In this document: positions 8,071 through 16,648 of the stretch, piece by piece
Numbering within the stretch: the stretch's first letter is position 1
Layout of the letters: each line of letters opens with the position of its first letter
Source: Pedobacter panaciterrae
Lineage (GTDB): Bacteria > Bacteroidota > Bacteroidia > Sphingobacteriales > Sphingobacteriaceae
Direction: 5' to 3'
DNA: 64,000 bases
Assembly (NCBI RefSeq): GCF_013204795.1
Contig: NZ_JABMKW010000008.1
Span: 558,001 to 622,000 of the forward strand
Made by a program: the position numbers and the translations under genes
Notes under the pieces: model-generated
What the model saw: only the letters and a program-made list of their open reading frames with translations
Database searches by the model: none
Told to the model about the DNA's origin: nothing

Positions 8071-9192
8071 CTAAAAGAAAATTTTACGCATGGTCAGGTG
8101 TCGCTTTCCAAAAGTGGCACCTGTTGCTTGGTGAATTGATAGCATCTTATCATTAAAATCACCTACCCACGACAATTCCAGTTCATCATACTGATTAAGT
8201 GGTAAAACATATTCCTTTAGTTTTATAAAAAGTGCAGACTCTAACCCGTGTTTTTGATAGGACTTTTTTGTACCCATTACAATAGCCCGCATTCTGTTTA
8301 CACCTAGCCAGCGCTTATAAACAAACTTTAACTTTTCAATTATTCCAAGCTTACCATTAAAGCCTTTAATCATCTGGTTGGCATCTGGTATAATAACTAC
8401 AAAAGAAGCAGGCTCTCCGTTCACGTAGGCAAACCAAATTAGTTTTTCATCCATTATAGCTTCCATCATTTTGAAGCTTTCCTGTAGTGTCTCCTTTTTT
8501 ATTGGCACAAAGTTTTCGAAGTCTTCCCAGCCGTCATTATAGATCTCCATAAGATCCTGAACATATTTTTCTGCATTCTTTTTAGAGAAATGTTCAAATG
8601 TATATCCGGGTTTGTTTGCAACCCAATTAGCAATTTTTGTGAAACGCTCTGGAAATGGATTTCTTACAGCAAGGTGATTGGTTATTTGCTCGTATTCAGT
8701 AGTGAATCCGTATTCCTTAAAGAAGTCATGATAGTAGGGGTGGTTATAATTCATGCCAAAAGAAGGTGGAGTAAAACCCTCAACCAGTAATCCCCAGAAT
8801 GAATCGTTTTCACCAAAGTTTATTGGGCCATCCATAGCCTTCATGTCATTTTCCTCGAGCCACAATTTGGCTGTGTCAAATAGTTTAAAAGCTGCGGTTT
8901 GATCATTTATGCATTCAAAGAAACCCATGCCCCCGGTGGGTTGATCGTATTGAAAAGCTTTTTTCTCATTTATAAATGCAGCCACTCTTCCTATTGTTTG
9001 GCCTTTATTATCTTTTAACAACCATCTTTGGCACTTCCCGTGTTTAAAGAAAGGATTCTTATCAGGGTTAAATATTGTATTTATATCCTGGTCTAGCGGA
9101 CAAATCCAGTTTTTATCATTTTGATAAATAAAACGGGCAACTTCTAAAAAATCTTTACTGGTTTGTTTATCAGATACAGGTACAATTGTCAT
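8071..9192 (-). CDS. GNAT-like N-acetyltransferase family protein
   Basis: About 374-residue cytoplasmic protein of the long YghO-like group, with acetyltransferase-like features: an N-terminal V-A-R-F-I-Y-Q-N-D-K-N-W-I segment and a C-terminal GNAT-type region (G-L-E-S-A-L-F-I-K-L-K-E-Y). The substrate is unknown. The frame is open up to 9222, but the extra ten codons fall inside the terminator of the upstream gene, so the ATG at 9192 (M-T-I-V-P-V-S-D) is preferred. Convergent with the HTH gene. Confidence 0.75.
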   Translation of the reverse strand: MTIVPVSDKQTSKDFLEVARFIYQNDKNWICPLDQDINTIFNPDKNPFFKHGKCQRWLLKDNKGQTIGRVAAFINEKKAFQYDQPTGGMGFFECINDQTAAFKLFDTAKLWLEENDMKAMDGPINFGENDSFWGLLVEGFTPPSFGMNYNHPYYHDFFKEYGFTTEYEQITNHLAVRNPFPERFTKIANWVANKPGYTFEHFSKKNAEKYVQDLMEIYNDGWEDFENFVPIKKETLQESFKMMEAIMDEKLIWFAYVNGEPASFVVIIPDANQMIKGFNGKLGIIEKLKFVYKRWLGVNRMRAIVMGTKKSYQKHGLESALFIKLKEYVLPLNQYDELELSWVGDFNDKMLSIHQATGATFGKRHLTMRKIFF

Positions 9193-9210
9193 GCTTGATG
9201 ATTGGGATAA

Positions 9211-9236
9211 AATAAAAAGCATCCCAATGGGATGCT
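9211..9236 (-). terminator. Terminator of the acidic small protein gene
   Basis: AGCATCCC (9218-9225) and GGGATGCT (9229-9236) form an 8-bp stem with a 3-base loop; on the minus strand a T-rich run follows. Ends the transcript of the 62-residue gene. Confidence 0.8.
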
Positions 9237-9260
9237 CATAAACTATTATATTTTTAGTTA

Positions 9261-9449
9261 CTAGTAGTCGTCATCGTCGTCGTCCGAACCAAAACTATCA
9301 AAAGTATCCAGATCATCTAATGGCATATCAAAATCGTCATCATCATCGTCATACTTTTTCTTCGTAGTAATTTCGTCTTGCGAATCTTCCATCTCAGCTT
9401 CTGGATCCACTAATGGACTTTTCTTAATTGGTTTCTTTGGAGTTTTCAT
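9261..9449 (-). CDS. Small Asp-rich acidic protein
   Basis: 62-residue protein. It begins with a basic head (M-K-T-P-K-K-P-I-K-K), becomes very acidic, and contains runs of five to six aspartates ending in D-D-Y. It has no signal peptide or cysteine. Such composition suggests a disordered protein binding metal ions or basic partners. The gene has its own terminator, which supports it being expressed rather than chance reading of a GAT repeat. Function unknown. Confidence 0.7.
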   Translation of the reverse strand: MKTPKKPIKKSPLVDPEAEMEDSQDEITTKKKYDDDDDDFDMPLDDLDTFDSFGSDDDDDDY

Positions 9450-9830
9450 TACAAAAAATATAATTCCCTAAGGTTTTTATTTATGAGTTAAATTTACAGA
9501 AAATCTTTTTAAATCAAAAGAACGATGTTTTTTAAAGTTTTTCTGTATCTCAAAAGTAAGATAAATAGAAATTCCACAACGAATTTTTTTTAAAAAAAAT
9601 TAAGGCAAAAAAAAATGGTAAAGCTATGAACTTTACCATTTTTTAACACACAAATGAAACCTGAATTGAGATATAGTTTTAGGTTAGGTAAAATATCTTT
9701 GATCAATTCTATAAGAACGCTTTTTACAAACTCTGTTTGTTTTAATATCTATAACAAGTTTAATGCAAATTTTAAGATGATTAATTTTTAATTAGTAAGT
9801 GGTATGAAAAATTGAGTAAACGGTATTTTA
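9450..9830. other. 381-base intergenic region with two hairpins
   Basis: No credible gene. An imperfect inverted repeat spans 9495-9547 (TACAGAAAA facing TTTTCTGTA, with further pairing inside), upstream of the acidic-protein start. A perfect 13-bp terminator hairpin follows at 9611-9643. Between 9650 and 9830 I see only AT-rich sequence that may be the 3' leader-out of the sensor kinase transcript. Confidence 0.6.
9611..9643. terminator. Bidirectional terminator-like hairpin
   Basis: AAAAATGGTAAAG (9611-9623) pairs perfectly with CTTTACCATTTTT (9631-9643) around a 7-base loop, A-rich before and T-rich after. Probably ends the sensor kinase transcript, 188 bases past its stop codon. Confidence 0.75.
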
Positions 9831-12779
9831 CTACTTTAAGGGAATGGCAATTGACACGAATGTGCCCGAATTACCATTTTGTTTTATCTCCATTTGTATA
9901 GGATTTACTTCAACCCTATTTAAAAGATTAATACGTTCCCGTGTTAAATCCATGCCTTTACTTACGTGATGTCCCTTTTTATCTCTCAAAGAATTGTCTA
10001 TACCTATACCATCATCAATAATTTGGATCAACAAATGTTCAGTCCCTATTAAATCTATATGTATGTCAATTTTACCACCCTCTTCCTTAGGCATTATTCC
10101 ATGCCATATGGCATTTTCTATATATGGTTGAAGCAGCATAGAAGGGATTAAGGTTTCTTCTTTATCTATTGCCTTATTTAGCGTAATGGTATAATTCAAT
10201 TTGCCTCCAAATCGCTTCTTTTCTAAACTGAGGTAAAGCTCCAGGTATTCAATTTCTTCTTCAAGCGTTATATAGCTTTTTGTACAAATTTCCAGATTCT
10301 TCCTGATCAGTCTGGCAAAACCAGTTAATATTTTGTTTGCCGAGGTGGTATCTTTTGTGTTTATATAATGTTGTATTGAGTTCATTACATTAAAAACAAA
10401 GTGCGGGTTCATCATTGCCTGTAAAGCCCGTTGCTCCAACATCAAAATTTTATTCTTTAACAATAGCTGCTCTTGTTCTTTGTTTTTTCGTCTTTTAGTT
10501 ACAAAAACCGCTACTTTATAAAATATAAAGCCTGCAAGTAAGAATGTGATTATAAGAAACCACGGCGTTTGCCAAAAATGACTTCTTAGAACGAAGTTGA
10601 TCTTGGTTGGACTGCTCCAATCACTATTATTGGTTTTGGCACTTATTTCAAAAACGTAATCACCTGGTTCTAACGAAGAAAACTCAAGTCTCCTGTTTTT
10701 TGTCTCGGTCCAGTTGGCATCAGATTTTAAACGATAGCGGTAAACAATATTTCTATTTTGAAAATCAATGGCGCTATAATAAAATGAAATGTTATTGTCA
10801 GATGGGTCAAGCGTATGACTAGTCTCATTTAGCCCAAGCTTCATCTTATTATTAATTATAGATGATATAAATACTTTAGGGGGCTCATTTATGGTTTTAA
10901 CCTTATTGATTGAAAAATAGACTAGGCCGCTGTTAGTTGCGAAATATGCATAACTGTTATCAATATACAATGAGTTAACATCATCTTTAAGCAAAGCATT
11001 GGTAAATTCAAAAGTTTCTACAAGCGTCTTTTGATTATTTAATGAAACCTTGTTAATGCCATTATTGGTAATTATCCATACATCATTACCCTTTATGAAT
11101 AGCTTTTTACAAATATTATCTGCAAGTCCATCTCTTTGGGTAATTATCTTTATCACTTTTCTGTTTTTGATAAAAATAATTCCATATCCATCAGTAGCAA
11201 GTACTATAGTACCATCGCTCAATTCCTTTATGTCATTAATTCTTCGGGTTAAAAGGCTGCTCTTTTCATAATAACTGTATAATGAACCGCTAGAAAATTC
11301 TGATAATCCGTTGATATTTGAGAACCACAGGTTTTGGCTTTTATCAAAAAATACGCAATAAGCTCTATTGTTAAAGAAATCTGTTCCCTGCTTAAAGTAT
11401 AAAGAGCTAAATTCAAATTTACCTTCAGTGTAGGGTAAAATAACCACACCAGACGATAGGGCCAGGGCCAGACTTTTATCTTTTGCTACACTAAAACTCT
11501 TAATTACAAACATTGAGTTAGTAGCTTCCCTTAAATAATCTATTTTTTTATTGCCCTCATAAATATTTGCTATTCGGCCTAGTCCATATTCCGAAGCAAA
11601 GTATATGGTTTCATTTGCCGTATCTAAAGTAAGCTGCTTGATGATGTTATATTTCTTTTTATCCGGTATTGAAATTTTATTGACTGCAAGATTAACAGGA
11701 TCAAGAATATTAATGTCGGCCTCATCTAATCCTAACCAAAAGTGATTTTTGTTGTCCTTAATAACGCTTTTTACAACGTTGCTGCTTAATCCGTTACTTT
11801 GATCTACTATATAAAGCCGTTCCTCACTTTTTGGGAGCATGTAAATCCCGTTGTTAGTGGTAAACCACATATTACCTTTAGAATCCTTTATTACCTGACT
11901 TGATGATATGTTACTCAGGTAAGTAATCATTTTTCCGGAACGACCAATAAAATATATTCCAGAGGCATTGCTAATCCACACATCTTTGTTGTCATCTAAA
12001 TGGAAAAAGCCCGGATCATTGTTTAATAAAGATGGATCAATTTTTAATTGAAAATGTTGGACATTTCCATTTTGAATGTTAAGTCCATTTTTATCGAGAA
12101 AAGCCAGTGTCTTATCTGGCATATTTAATCCAGACTTATAATTGATCAGGAGTGTTTTGTGAGGAATTACGGTGAATTCTGAACCATTAAACGTTCTGAC
12201 AGACCGATTGCTGAATATCCAAATCTTTCCTGATTTATCTTCGTGCACAAAACTATTGATAAATTGCCGGTTACCATTGGCCGAGATATATTTCATGATG
12301 GATTTACCATCCCAGGTCACCAAAACATTCTTGTTTGTGCCAAACCAAATTCTGCCCTTACTATCTTCAAAAAAAGAAACAATAACAGCATTGAATCTTA
12401 ATAGCTTCAGTAGTTTGTTATTTGTTTCATTAAAGAACTTGCCATTAAAAAAATAGCTTAACTGCCCATTTAATGCCAGAAACCATATTTTTCCACTTCT
12501 ATCTTCTTTAATCTGTAGAATTTGATTGTCAGGAAGACCGTCATCAACAGAGAAGGTTTCGAATACTTTTCCATCAAATCTACTTACCCCCGCATCAGTG
12601 GCTACCCAAATGTAACCCTTAGAATCCTGTAGGGTATAAAAGCAGCTATTACTTGGAAGCCCATCTTTAGTGCTAAAATGTTGAAGGTATGTGCTTTGAG
12701 AATAGCCATTCAAGCTAAGAATTAATAAAACAATTAGTATTGTACTGCTTATGGTCCAATTCTTTATCTTATTTATCAC
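9831..12779 (-). CDS. Reg_prop beta-propeller sensor histidine kinase (LytS type)
   Basis: Membrane sensor of about 982 residues. A signal segment (I-L-I-V-L-L-I-L-S-L-N-G-Y-S) leads into a large periplasmic region of Reg_prop-type beta-propeller repeats (G-L-P-S-N, then D-S-K-G-x-[IM]-W) and a Y_Y_Y domain. A membrane helix and a His_kinase core follow, with A-L-Q-A-M-M-N-P-H-F-V-F-N holding the phospho-histidine and an E-N-A-I-W-H-G ATP box. The open frame extends to 12857, but a GTG at 12779 overlaps the regulator stop by 11 bases and puts the signal peptide at the N-terminus. It pairs with the LytTR regulator. The stimulus is unknown; many homologues sit next to glycan loci. Confidence 0.9.
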   Translation of the reverse strand: MINKIKNWTISSTILIVLLILSLNGYSQSTYLQHFSTKDGLPSNSCFYTLQDSKGYIWVATDAGVSRFDGKVFETFSVDDGLPDNQILQIKEDRSGKIWFLALNGQLSYFFNGKFFNETNNKLLKLLRFNAVIVSFFEDSKGRIWFGTNKNVLVTWDGKSIMKYISANGNRQFINSFVHEDKSGKIWIFSNRSVRTFNGSEFTVIPHKTLLINYKSGLNMPDKTLAFLDKNGLNIQNGNVQHFQLKIDPSLLNNDPGFFHLDDNKDVWISNASGIYFIGRSGKMITYLSNISSSQVIKDSKGNMWFTTNNGIYMLPKSEERLYIVDQSNGLSSNVVKSVIKDNKNHFWLGLDEADINILDPVNLAVNKISIPDKKKYNIIKQLTLDTANETIYFASEYGLGRIANIYEGNKKIDYLREATNSMFVIKSFSVAKDKSLALALSSGVVILPYTEGKFEFSSLYFKQGTDFFNNRAYCVFFDKSQNLWFSNINGLSEFSSGSLYSYYEKSSLLTRRINDIKELSDGTIVLATDGYGIIFIKNRKVIKIITQRDGLADNICKKLFIKGNDVWIITNNGINKVSLNNQKTLVETFEFTNALLKDDVNSLYIDNSYAYFATNSGLVYFSINKVKTINEPPKVFISSIINNKMKLGLNETSHTLDPSDNNISFYYSAIDFQNRNIVYRYRLKSDANWTETKNRRLEFSSLEPGDYVFEISAKTNNSDWSSPTKINFVLRSHFWQTPWFLIITFLLAGFIFYKVAVFVTKRRKNKEQEQLLLKNKILMLEQRALQAMMNPHFVFNVMNSIQHYINTKDTTSANKILTGFARLIRKNLEICTKSYITLEEEIEYLELYLSLEKKRFGGKLNYTITLNKAIDKEETLIPSMLLQPYIENAIWHGIMPKEEGGKIDIHIDLIGTEHLLIQIIDDGIGIDNSLRDKKGHHVSKGMDLTRERINLLNRVEVNPIQMEIKQNGNSGTFVSIAIPLK

Positions 12780-13548
12780 TGTCAAAATTGGTATATGATT
12801 TAACCTTTTCCATAAAATCACTCGCGCGTCTTCTGGAAACAGCAATTTTATCGCCATTTTTTAATATCAGCTCCAACCCATTTTTAGAATTGTACTCTCT
12901 TAAATAATTCAGGTTCACTATACTCGATTTATGAACCCTGATAAACTGATGAGCAGGAAGGATCTCTTCGTACTCCTTTAAGACTTTCGATACCGTGATT
13001 TTATCTTTGTTGGCCAGATGGAAAACAGAATAATTACTATCTGCTTCAATATGAACAATATCATCAATACTTACCAAGCTATATCCCTGCCCGTTAGGTA
13101 AGCTGATTTTACGGATTTCGTTTCTCTCTGATAGATTGACAGCTAAATTTTGCAACCCTTCATTACGATTATGCTCCGTTTTACTCAAGGCAATATATTT
13201 CGATGCTTTATTCACAGCCTCTTTTAGCTCATCAATATCTATAGGCTTAAGTAGATAGTCCAATGCATTTGCTTTAATCGCTTTTAATGCATACTGATCG
13301 TAAGCAGTAGTAAAAATAACATGCGTTTTAGTGGATTGCATTTGAGGGATTAAATCGAATCCATTTTCTCCCGGCATGGCAATGTCCAGAAAAATAAGAT
13401 CAATGGCATTATGGGCCAGTAAGTTTCGGGCTTCCGAAACAGACTTTGCTATGCCAGATATATGGATATTCTCACAGTTTTCCTGCAATAAAAAATATAA
13501 TGAGGAACGGGCAAACTCTTCATCGTCTACAATAATAGCATTCAGCAC
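12769..13548 (-). CDS. LytTR-family response regulator
   Basis: Two-domain regulator of about 259 residues. The N-terminal receiver has the acidic pair (I-V-D-D-E-E), the phospho-acceptor in L-I-F-L-D-I-A-M-P-G and the lysine in Y-L-L-K-P-I. The C-terminal LytTR DNA-binding domain follows (V-H-I-E-A-D-S-N-Y, F-I-R-V-H-K-S-S-I-V-N-L). The ATG-led frame reaches 13617, but a GTG at 13548 starts just before the receiver core (V-L-N-A-I-I-V-D-D-E-E) and is preferred. First gene of a two-component operon; divergent from two ferritin-like genes. Confidence 0.9.
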   Translation of the reverse strand: MLNAIIVDDEEFARSSLYFLLQENCENIHISGIAKSVSEARNLLAHNAIDLIFLDIAMPGENGFDLIPQMQSTKTHVIFTTAYDQYALKAIKANALDYLLKPIDIDELKEAVNKASKYIALSKTEHNRNEGLQNLAVNLSERNEIRKISLPNGQGYSLVSIDDIVHIEADSNYSVFHLANKDKITVSKVLKEYEEILPAHQFIRVHKSSIVNLNYLREYNSKNGLELILKNGDKIAVSRRRASDFMEKVKSYTNFDSDK

Positions 13549-13683
13549 AGTAATAGATTTTATATATGGTGAATTTATTAAAAAAATGAACGATTGAAGA
13601 ATATTTCTTTCAAACACCGAAAACCGAATTCATTTTTCTTTCGTAAGTGCACATATAAGCAGCAACTAAAGTCGTAATCAACT

Positions 13684-13700
13684 AAGGGCTTTTGGCCCTT
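13684..13700 (+). other. Hairpin in the ferritin-like leader
   Basis: AAGGGC (13684-13689) pairs with GCCCTT (13695-13700) 40 bases before the first ferritin-like start. No T run follows, so it is not a classic terminator; it may be a leader structure. Confidence 0.35.
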
Positions 13701-13740
13701 ATAAACTAATAAATTATAGAAAACTCAAACTTAAAAAACT

Positions 13741-14451
13741 ATGAAAAATTTACAAGAACAAGAAAAGCAAGAATTGCTCCCAGCAGAAAGGAGTGTTTTT
13801 ACTGCGCCATTGCAACGCCGTTCCTTCCTGCAATTTGCAGGAGCTGGTGCAGCAACTATAGCATTAGTAGCCGCAGGATGTAAAAAAGACAGGAATGATC
13901 CTATGGTTCCTGGTGGAGTAACATTAAATTTTAAAGATGATTTCGGTGTATTGAATTACGCTTATGCTTTAGAACAACTGGAAGCAGCCTTTTATATTCA
14001 GGTAGCATCAAATCCGCCATCAGGTTTTTCTCCTGCTGAAAAGCAGTATTTTCAAGATATTCAATTTCATGAAATTGCACACAGAGAGTTTTTTAAGAAA
14101 GCTTTAGGCACAGCAGCAATAGGAAGTTTAGAAGTTGACTTTTCAAGCATAAATTTCACAGATAGAACCAGCGTTTTAGGCGCAGCTATGGCTTTTGAAG
14201 ATTTAGGTGTTGGTGCTTATAATGGTGCAGGTGTACATTTAACAACAGACGCTTATTTGGTTGCCGCAGGAAAGATTGTTTCTGTTGAAGCACGTCACGC
14301 AGCATATGTTCGTGATCTGATTTCAAACGGAACTTTTGCTTCTAGTCCACAAGTAGATGCTAACGGTTTGGATAAAGCCTTAACGCCCGATGTAGTTCTT
14401 GCAGCTGCAGGAAAGTACATCAAAACTAAAATTACTGTAACTAACCTATAA
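13741..14451 (+). CDS. Tat-exported ferritin-like lipoprotein
   Basis: 236-residue protein whose N-terminus combines a twin-arginine motif (Q-R-R-S-F-L-Q-F, Arg26-Arg27), a hydrophobic stretch and a lipobox-like A-A-G-C with Cys47, so it is likely exported folded and lipidated. The rest fits the Ferritin_2 four-helix family: an E near A-L-E-Q-L-E-A-A-F-Y, F-H-E-I-A-H-R-E-F-F, A-F-E-D-L-G-V-G-A-Y and V-E-A-R-H-A-A-Y supply Glu/His pairs for a di-iron site. Possible role in metal or oxidative stress handling; no substrate is known. Followed after 18 bases by a second family member. Confidence 0.85.
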   Translation: MKNLQEQEKQELLPAERSVFTAPLQRRSFLQFAGAGAATIALVAAGCKKDRNDPMVPGGVTLNFKDDFGVLNYAYALEQLEAAFYIQVASNPPSGFSPAEKQYFQDIQFHEIAHREFFKKALGTAAIGSLEVDFSSINFTDRTSVLGAAMAFEDLGVGAYNGAGVHLTTDAYLVAAGKIVSVEARHAAYVRDLISNGTFASSPQVDANGLDKALTPDVVLAAAGKYIKTKITVTNL

Positions 14452-14469
14452 CCTAAAACTTTAGAAAAC

Positions 14470-15315
14470 ATGAATATCGTAAATATATTAGAAGAAATAG
14501 AAAAAGTAGATGGTGAGATCTATGAGAGATTAAACCCGAGAAGATCTGCAATGAAGGATTTTTATAACATGGGTAAGAAAGTGGCTTTGGCAGCAATGCC
14601 TTTGGCGTTAGGATCTATGTTTACAAAAGCTTACGGACAAAGTACACCAACAGCGGTTGTTGATGTTTTAAATTTTGCGTTGACACTGGAATACTTGGAG
14701 TATCATTTTTATAACCATTCGCTTTTGGCTGCACCAGGATTGCTAACGGCAGGTACGCCTGCACATGGGGCCATCACTACTATCCGTGATCACGAATTGG
14801 CTCACGTAAATTTGCTTAAAGGTGCGTTGGGAAGTGCTGCAAGACCAGCCTTGGCTTATTCTGATTTTGATTTTACAGCAAAGGGTACTTTTCCAACAGT
14901 TTACTCAGATTATAAAACATTTTTAGCAGTTGCCCAGGCATTTGAAGATACTGGAGTAAGGGCTTATAAAGGACAGGCCACAGTTTTAAAAGGAATGCCG
15001 GTGCTAACAACAGCATTACAAATCCATTCTGTTGAAGCACGTCATGCTTCTCATATCCGTCAGATGCGTGCCGCTCCAGCTGGCGGTGGTGTTCCCATTA
15101 AACCATGGATCAGTCTTGGTGCAGGCGGTGGTGCAAATGATTCTGGTGTTCCTCAGGTAGATCCTGTTTATAAAGGTGAAGATCTTGAAACTCAAGCAGG
15201 TGTAACCATTACTGGTATTGCCACTGGAGTTACTAAAGCCGCTGCAGTTGAGTCATTTGATGAGCCTCTGGCTAAAGCCGATGTTTTAACAATCGCAAGT
15301 TTGTTTATTAAATAG
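14470..15315 (+). CDS. Exported ferritin-like protein
   Basis: 281-residue second ferritin-like protein. Near the N-terminus is an R-R-S-A-M-K-D-F motif and a later hydrophobic A-A-M-P-L-A-L-G-S-M stretch ending near A-Y-G-Q, indicating export, perhaps by Tat. Di-iron candidates recur in L-E-Y-L-E-Y-H-F-Y, D-H-E-L-A-H-V-N-L-L, A-F-E-D-T-G-V-R-A-Y and V-E-A-R-H-A-S-H. It has a longer Gly/Ala-rich C-terminal part than its neighbour. The two probably form one operon ending in a terminator at 15365. Confidence 0.85.
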   Translation: MNIVNILEEIEKVDGEIYERLNPRRSAMKDFYNMGKKVALAAMPLALGSMFTKAYGQSTPTAVVDVLNFALTLEYLEYHFYNHSLLAAPGLLTAGTPAHGAITTIRDHELAHVNLLKGALGSAARPALAYSDFDFTAKGTFPTVYSDYKTFLAVAQAFEDTGVRAYKGQATVLKGMPVLTTALQIHSVEARHASHIRQMRAAPAGGGVPIKPWISLGAGGGANDSGVPQVDPVYKGEDLETQAGVTITGIATGVTKAAAVESFDEPLAKADVLTIASLFIK

Positions 15316-15364
15316 TTTAAACCGCACTTATTTTATATACAAGAGTTGTTTAAGTTTAAGATAG

Positions 15365-15394
15365 GGAAGGGGGCGAAAGTTCTCTTCCTTTTTT
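15365..15394 (+). terminator. Terminator of the ferritin-like pair
   Basis: GGAAGGGGGC (15365-15374) pairs, with three G-T wobbles, with GTTCTCTTCC (15379-15388) around a GAAA tetraloop, followed by six Ts. Confidence 0.8.
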
Positions 15395-15410
15395 AATTAT
15401 ATAAGGAGCC

Positions 15411-16535
15411 TTAGTAGTTAATCACCTGCTCTTCCAAATGTTCTGGCAAATCACGGTAATTATATTGCTGACCGCGTAATTGGGGTTCAAAGCCAGCTTC
15501 TCTAATCGCATCTTGTATTCCCTTTGCAGTAAAACGATGTGGAGCTCCCGCTGCCGAAACCACGTTTTCTTCAATCATAATCGAACCAAAATCATTTGCG
15601 CCGGCATGTAAACATAGTTCAGCAACACTTTTTCCAACGGTCAACCAAGATGCCTGTATGTTTTTAACATTAGGCAACATAATTCTGCTTAGTGCCAGCA
15701 TTCTTATATACTCATCACCAGAAACATTATTGCTAATACCTCTTAAGCGTTTTAATAAAGTACCATCATCTTGAAATGGCCAGGGAATAAATGCCAAAAA
15801 CCCTTTGGCATCTGCAGGTTTCTCGCTTTGTACTTCTCTAATCCAGACTAAATGTTCAAAGCGTTCTTCAATGGTTTCCACATGCCCAAACATCATAGTC
15901 GCAGAAGTAGTGATGTCAAGTTGATGAGCTGCACGCATAACATCCAGCCATTCTTGTCCACCGCACTTCCCTTTTGAAATTAATCTTCTAACACGATCAT
16001 TTAATATTTCTGCACCAGCACCAGGTAAGGAATCCATGCCAGCTTCTTTAAGTGCTTTTAAAACTTCGGTATGAGAAATGCCCTCCAATTTTGCAACGTG
16101 TGCAATTTCCGGCGGACCCAAAGCATGAAGTTTTAGATCAGGATATAGTTCCTTTAATTGTTTAAACAGATCTGCATAAAATTTTAAACCCAAATCCGGA
16201 TGATGTCCACCTTGCAATAACAACTGATCTCCACCTAACCTGAAGGTTTCTTCAATCTTTACTTTATAGGTTTCTATATCCGTTATATAGCTTTCATCGT
16301 GTCCAGGTCTTCTAAAAAAATTACAGAATTTGCAGTTTGCAATACACACATTAGTAGTATTCACATTTCTGTCTATCTGCCAGGTAACCTTGCCACTTGG
16401 TACTTGTTTCTTTCTCAATTCATTGGCAACATAAGCCAGCTCAGCTGTAGCTGCATTATTGTATAAGAAAACACCCTCTTCTTTCGTTAAAAAGTCGAAC
16501 TGTAAGGCCCTTTGTAGTAATTCGGCAGTATTCAT
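15411..16535 (-). CDS. mqnC: Cyclic dehypoxanthinyl futalosine synthase MqnC
   Basis: Radical-SAM enzyme of 374 residues that cyclises dehypoxanthine futalosine in the futalosine route to menaquinone. The cluster motif C-I-A-N-C-K-F-C (Cys64, Cys68, Cys71) is intact. G-A-N-D-F-G-S-I-M-I-E-E-N-V-V-S and P-W-P-F-Q are typical of MqnC. Divergent from an M16 peptidase gene; a promoter core lies only four bases before the ATG, implying a leaderless mRNA. Other menaquinone genes here are at 33238 and 61379. Confidence 0.93.
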   Translation of the reverse strand: MNTAELLQRALQFDFLTKEEGVFLYNNAATAELAYVANELRKKQVPSGKVTWQIDRNVNTTNVCIANCKFCNFFRRPGHDESYITDIETYKVKIEETFRLGGDQLLLQGGHHPDLGLKFYADLFKQLKELYPDLKLHALGPPEIAHVAKLEGISHTEVLKALKEAGMDSLPGAGAEILNDRVRRLISKGKCGGQEWLDVMRAAHQLDITTSATMMFGHVETIEERFEHLVWIREVQSEKPADAKGFLAFIPWPFQDDGTLLKRLRGISNNVSGDEYIRMLALSRIMLPNVKNIQASWLTVGKSVAELCLHAGANDFGSIMIEENVVSAAGAPHRFTAKGIQDAIREAGFEPQLRGQQYNYRDLPEHLEEQVINY

Positions 16536-16539
16536 AGTA

Positions 16540-16629
16540 CAAACTTAGATAAAATTGATGCTTATATTTTCAATACTGTGCAATATTTTTATCAGTGTGC
16601 AAATGCTAACGCAGTTTTATCTAAGTTTG
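16540..16629. promoter_or_regulatory. Mirrored divergent promoters, mqnC / M16 peptidase
   Basis: AAACTTAGATAAAA (16541-16554) and its exact inverse TTTTATCTAAGTTT (16615-16628) flank the region. Each arm contains a TAAGTTTG promoter core reading outwards: minus strand at 16547-16540 for mqnC and plus strand at 16622-16629 for the peptidase. Confidence 0.55.
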
Positions 16630-16648
16630 CCGGAATTATTTTTAATCT

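Noticed and set aside
9193..9222. Longer start for the GNAT-like gene at 9222
   Set aside because: These codons fall inside the terminator stem of the neighbouring gene.
12780..12857. Longer start for the sensor kinase at 12857
   Set aside because: It would overlap the LytTR gene by 89 bases and put 26 residues before the signal segment; a GTG at 12779 overlaps by only 11 bases.
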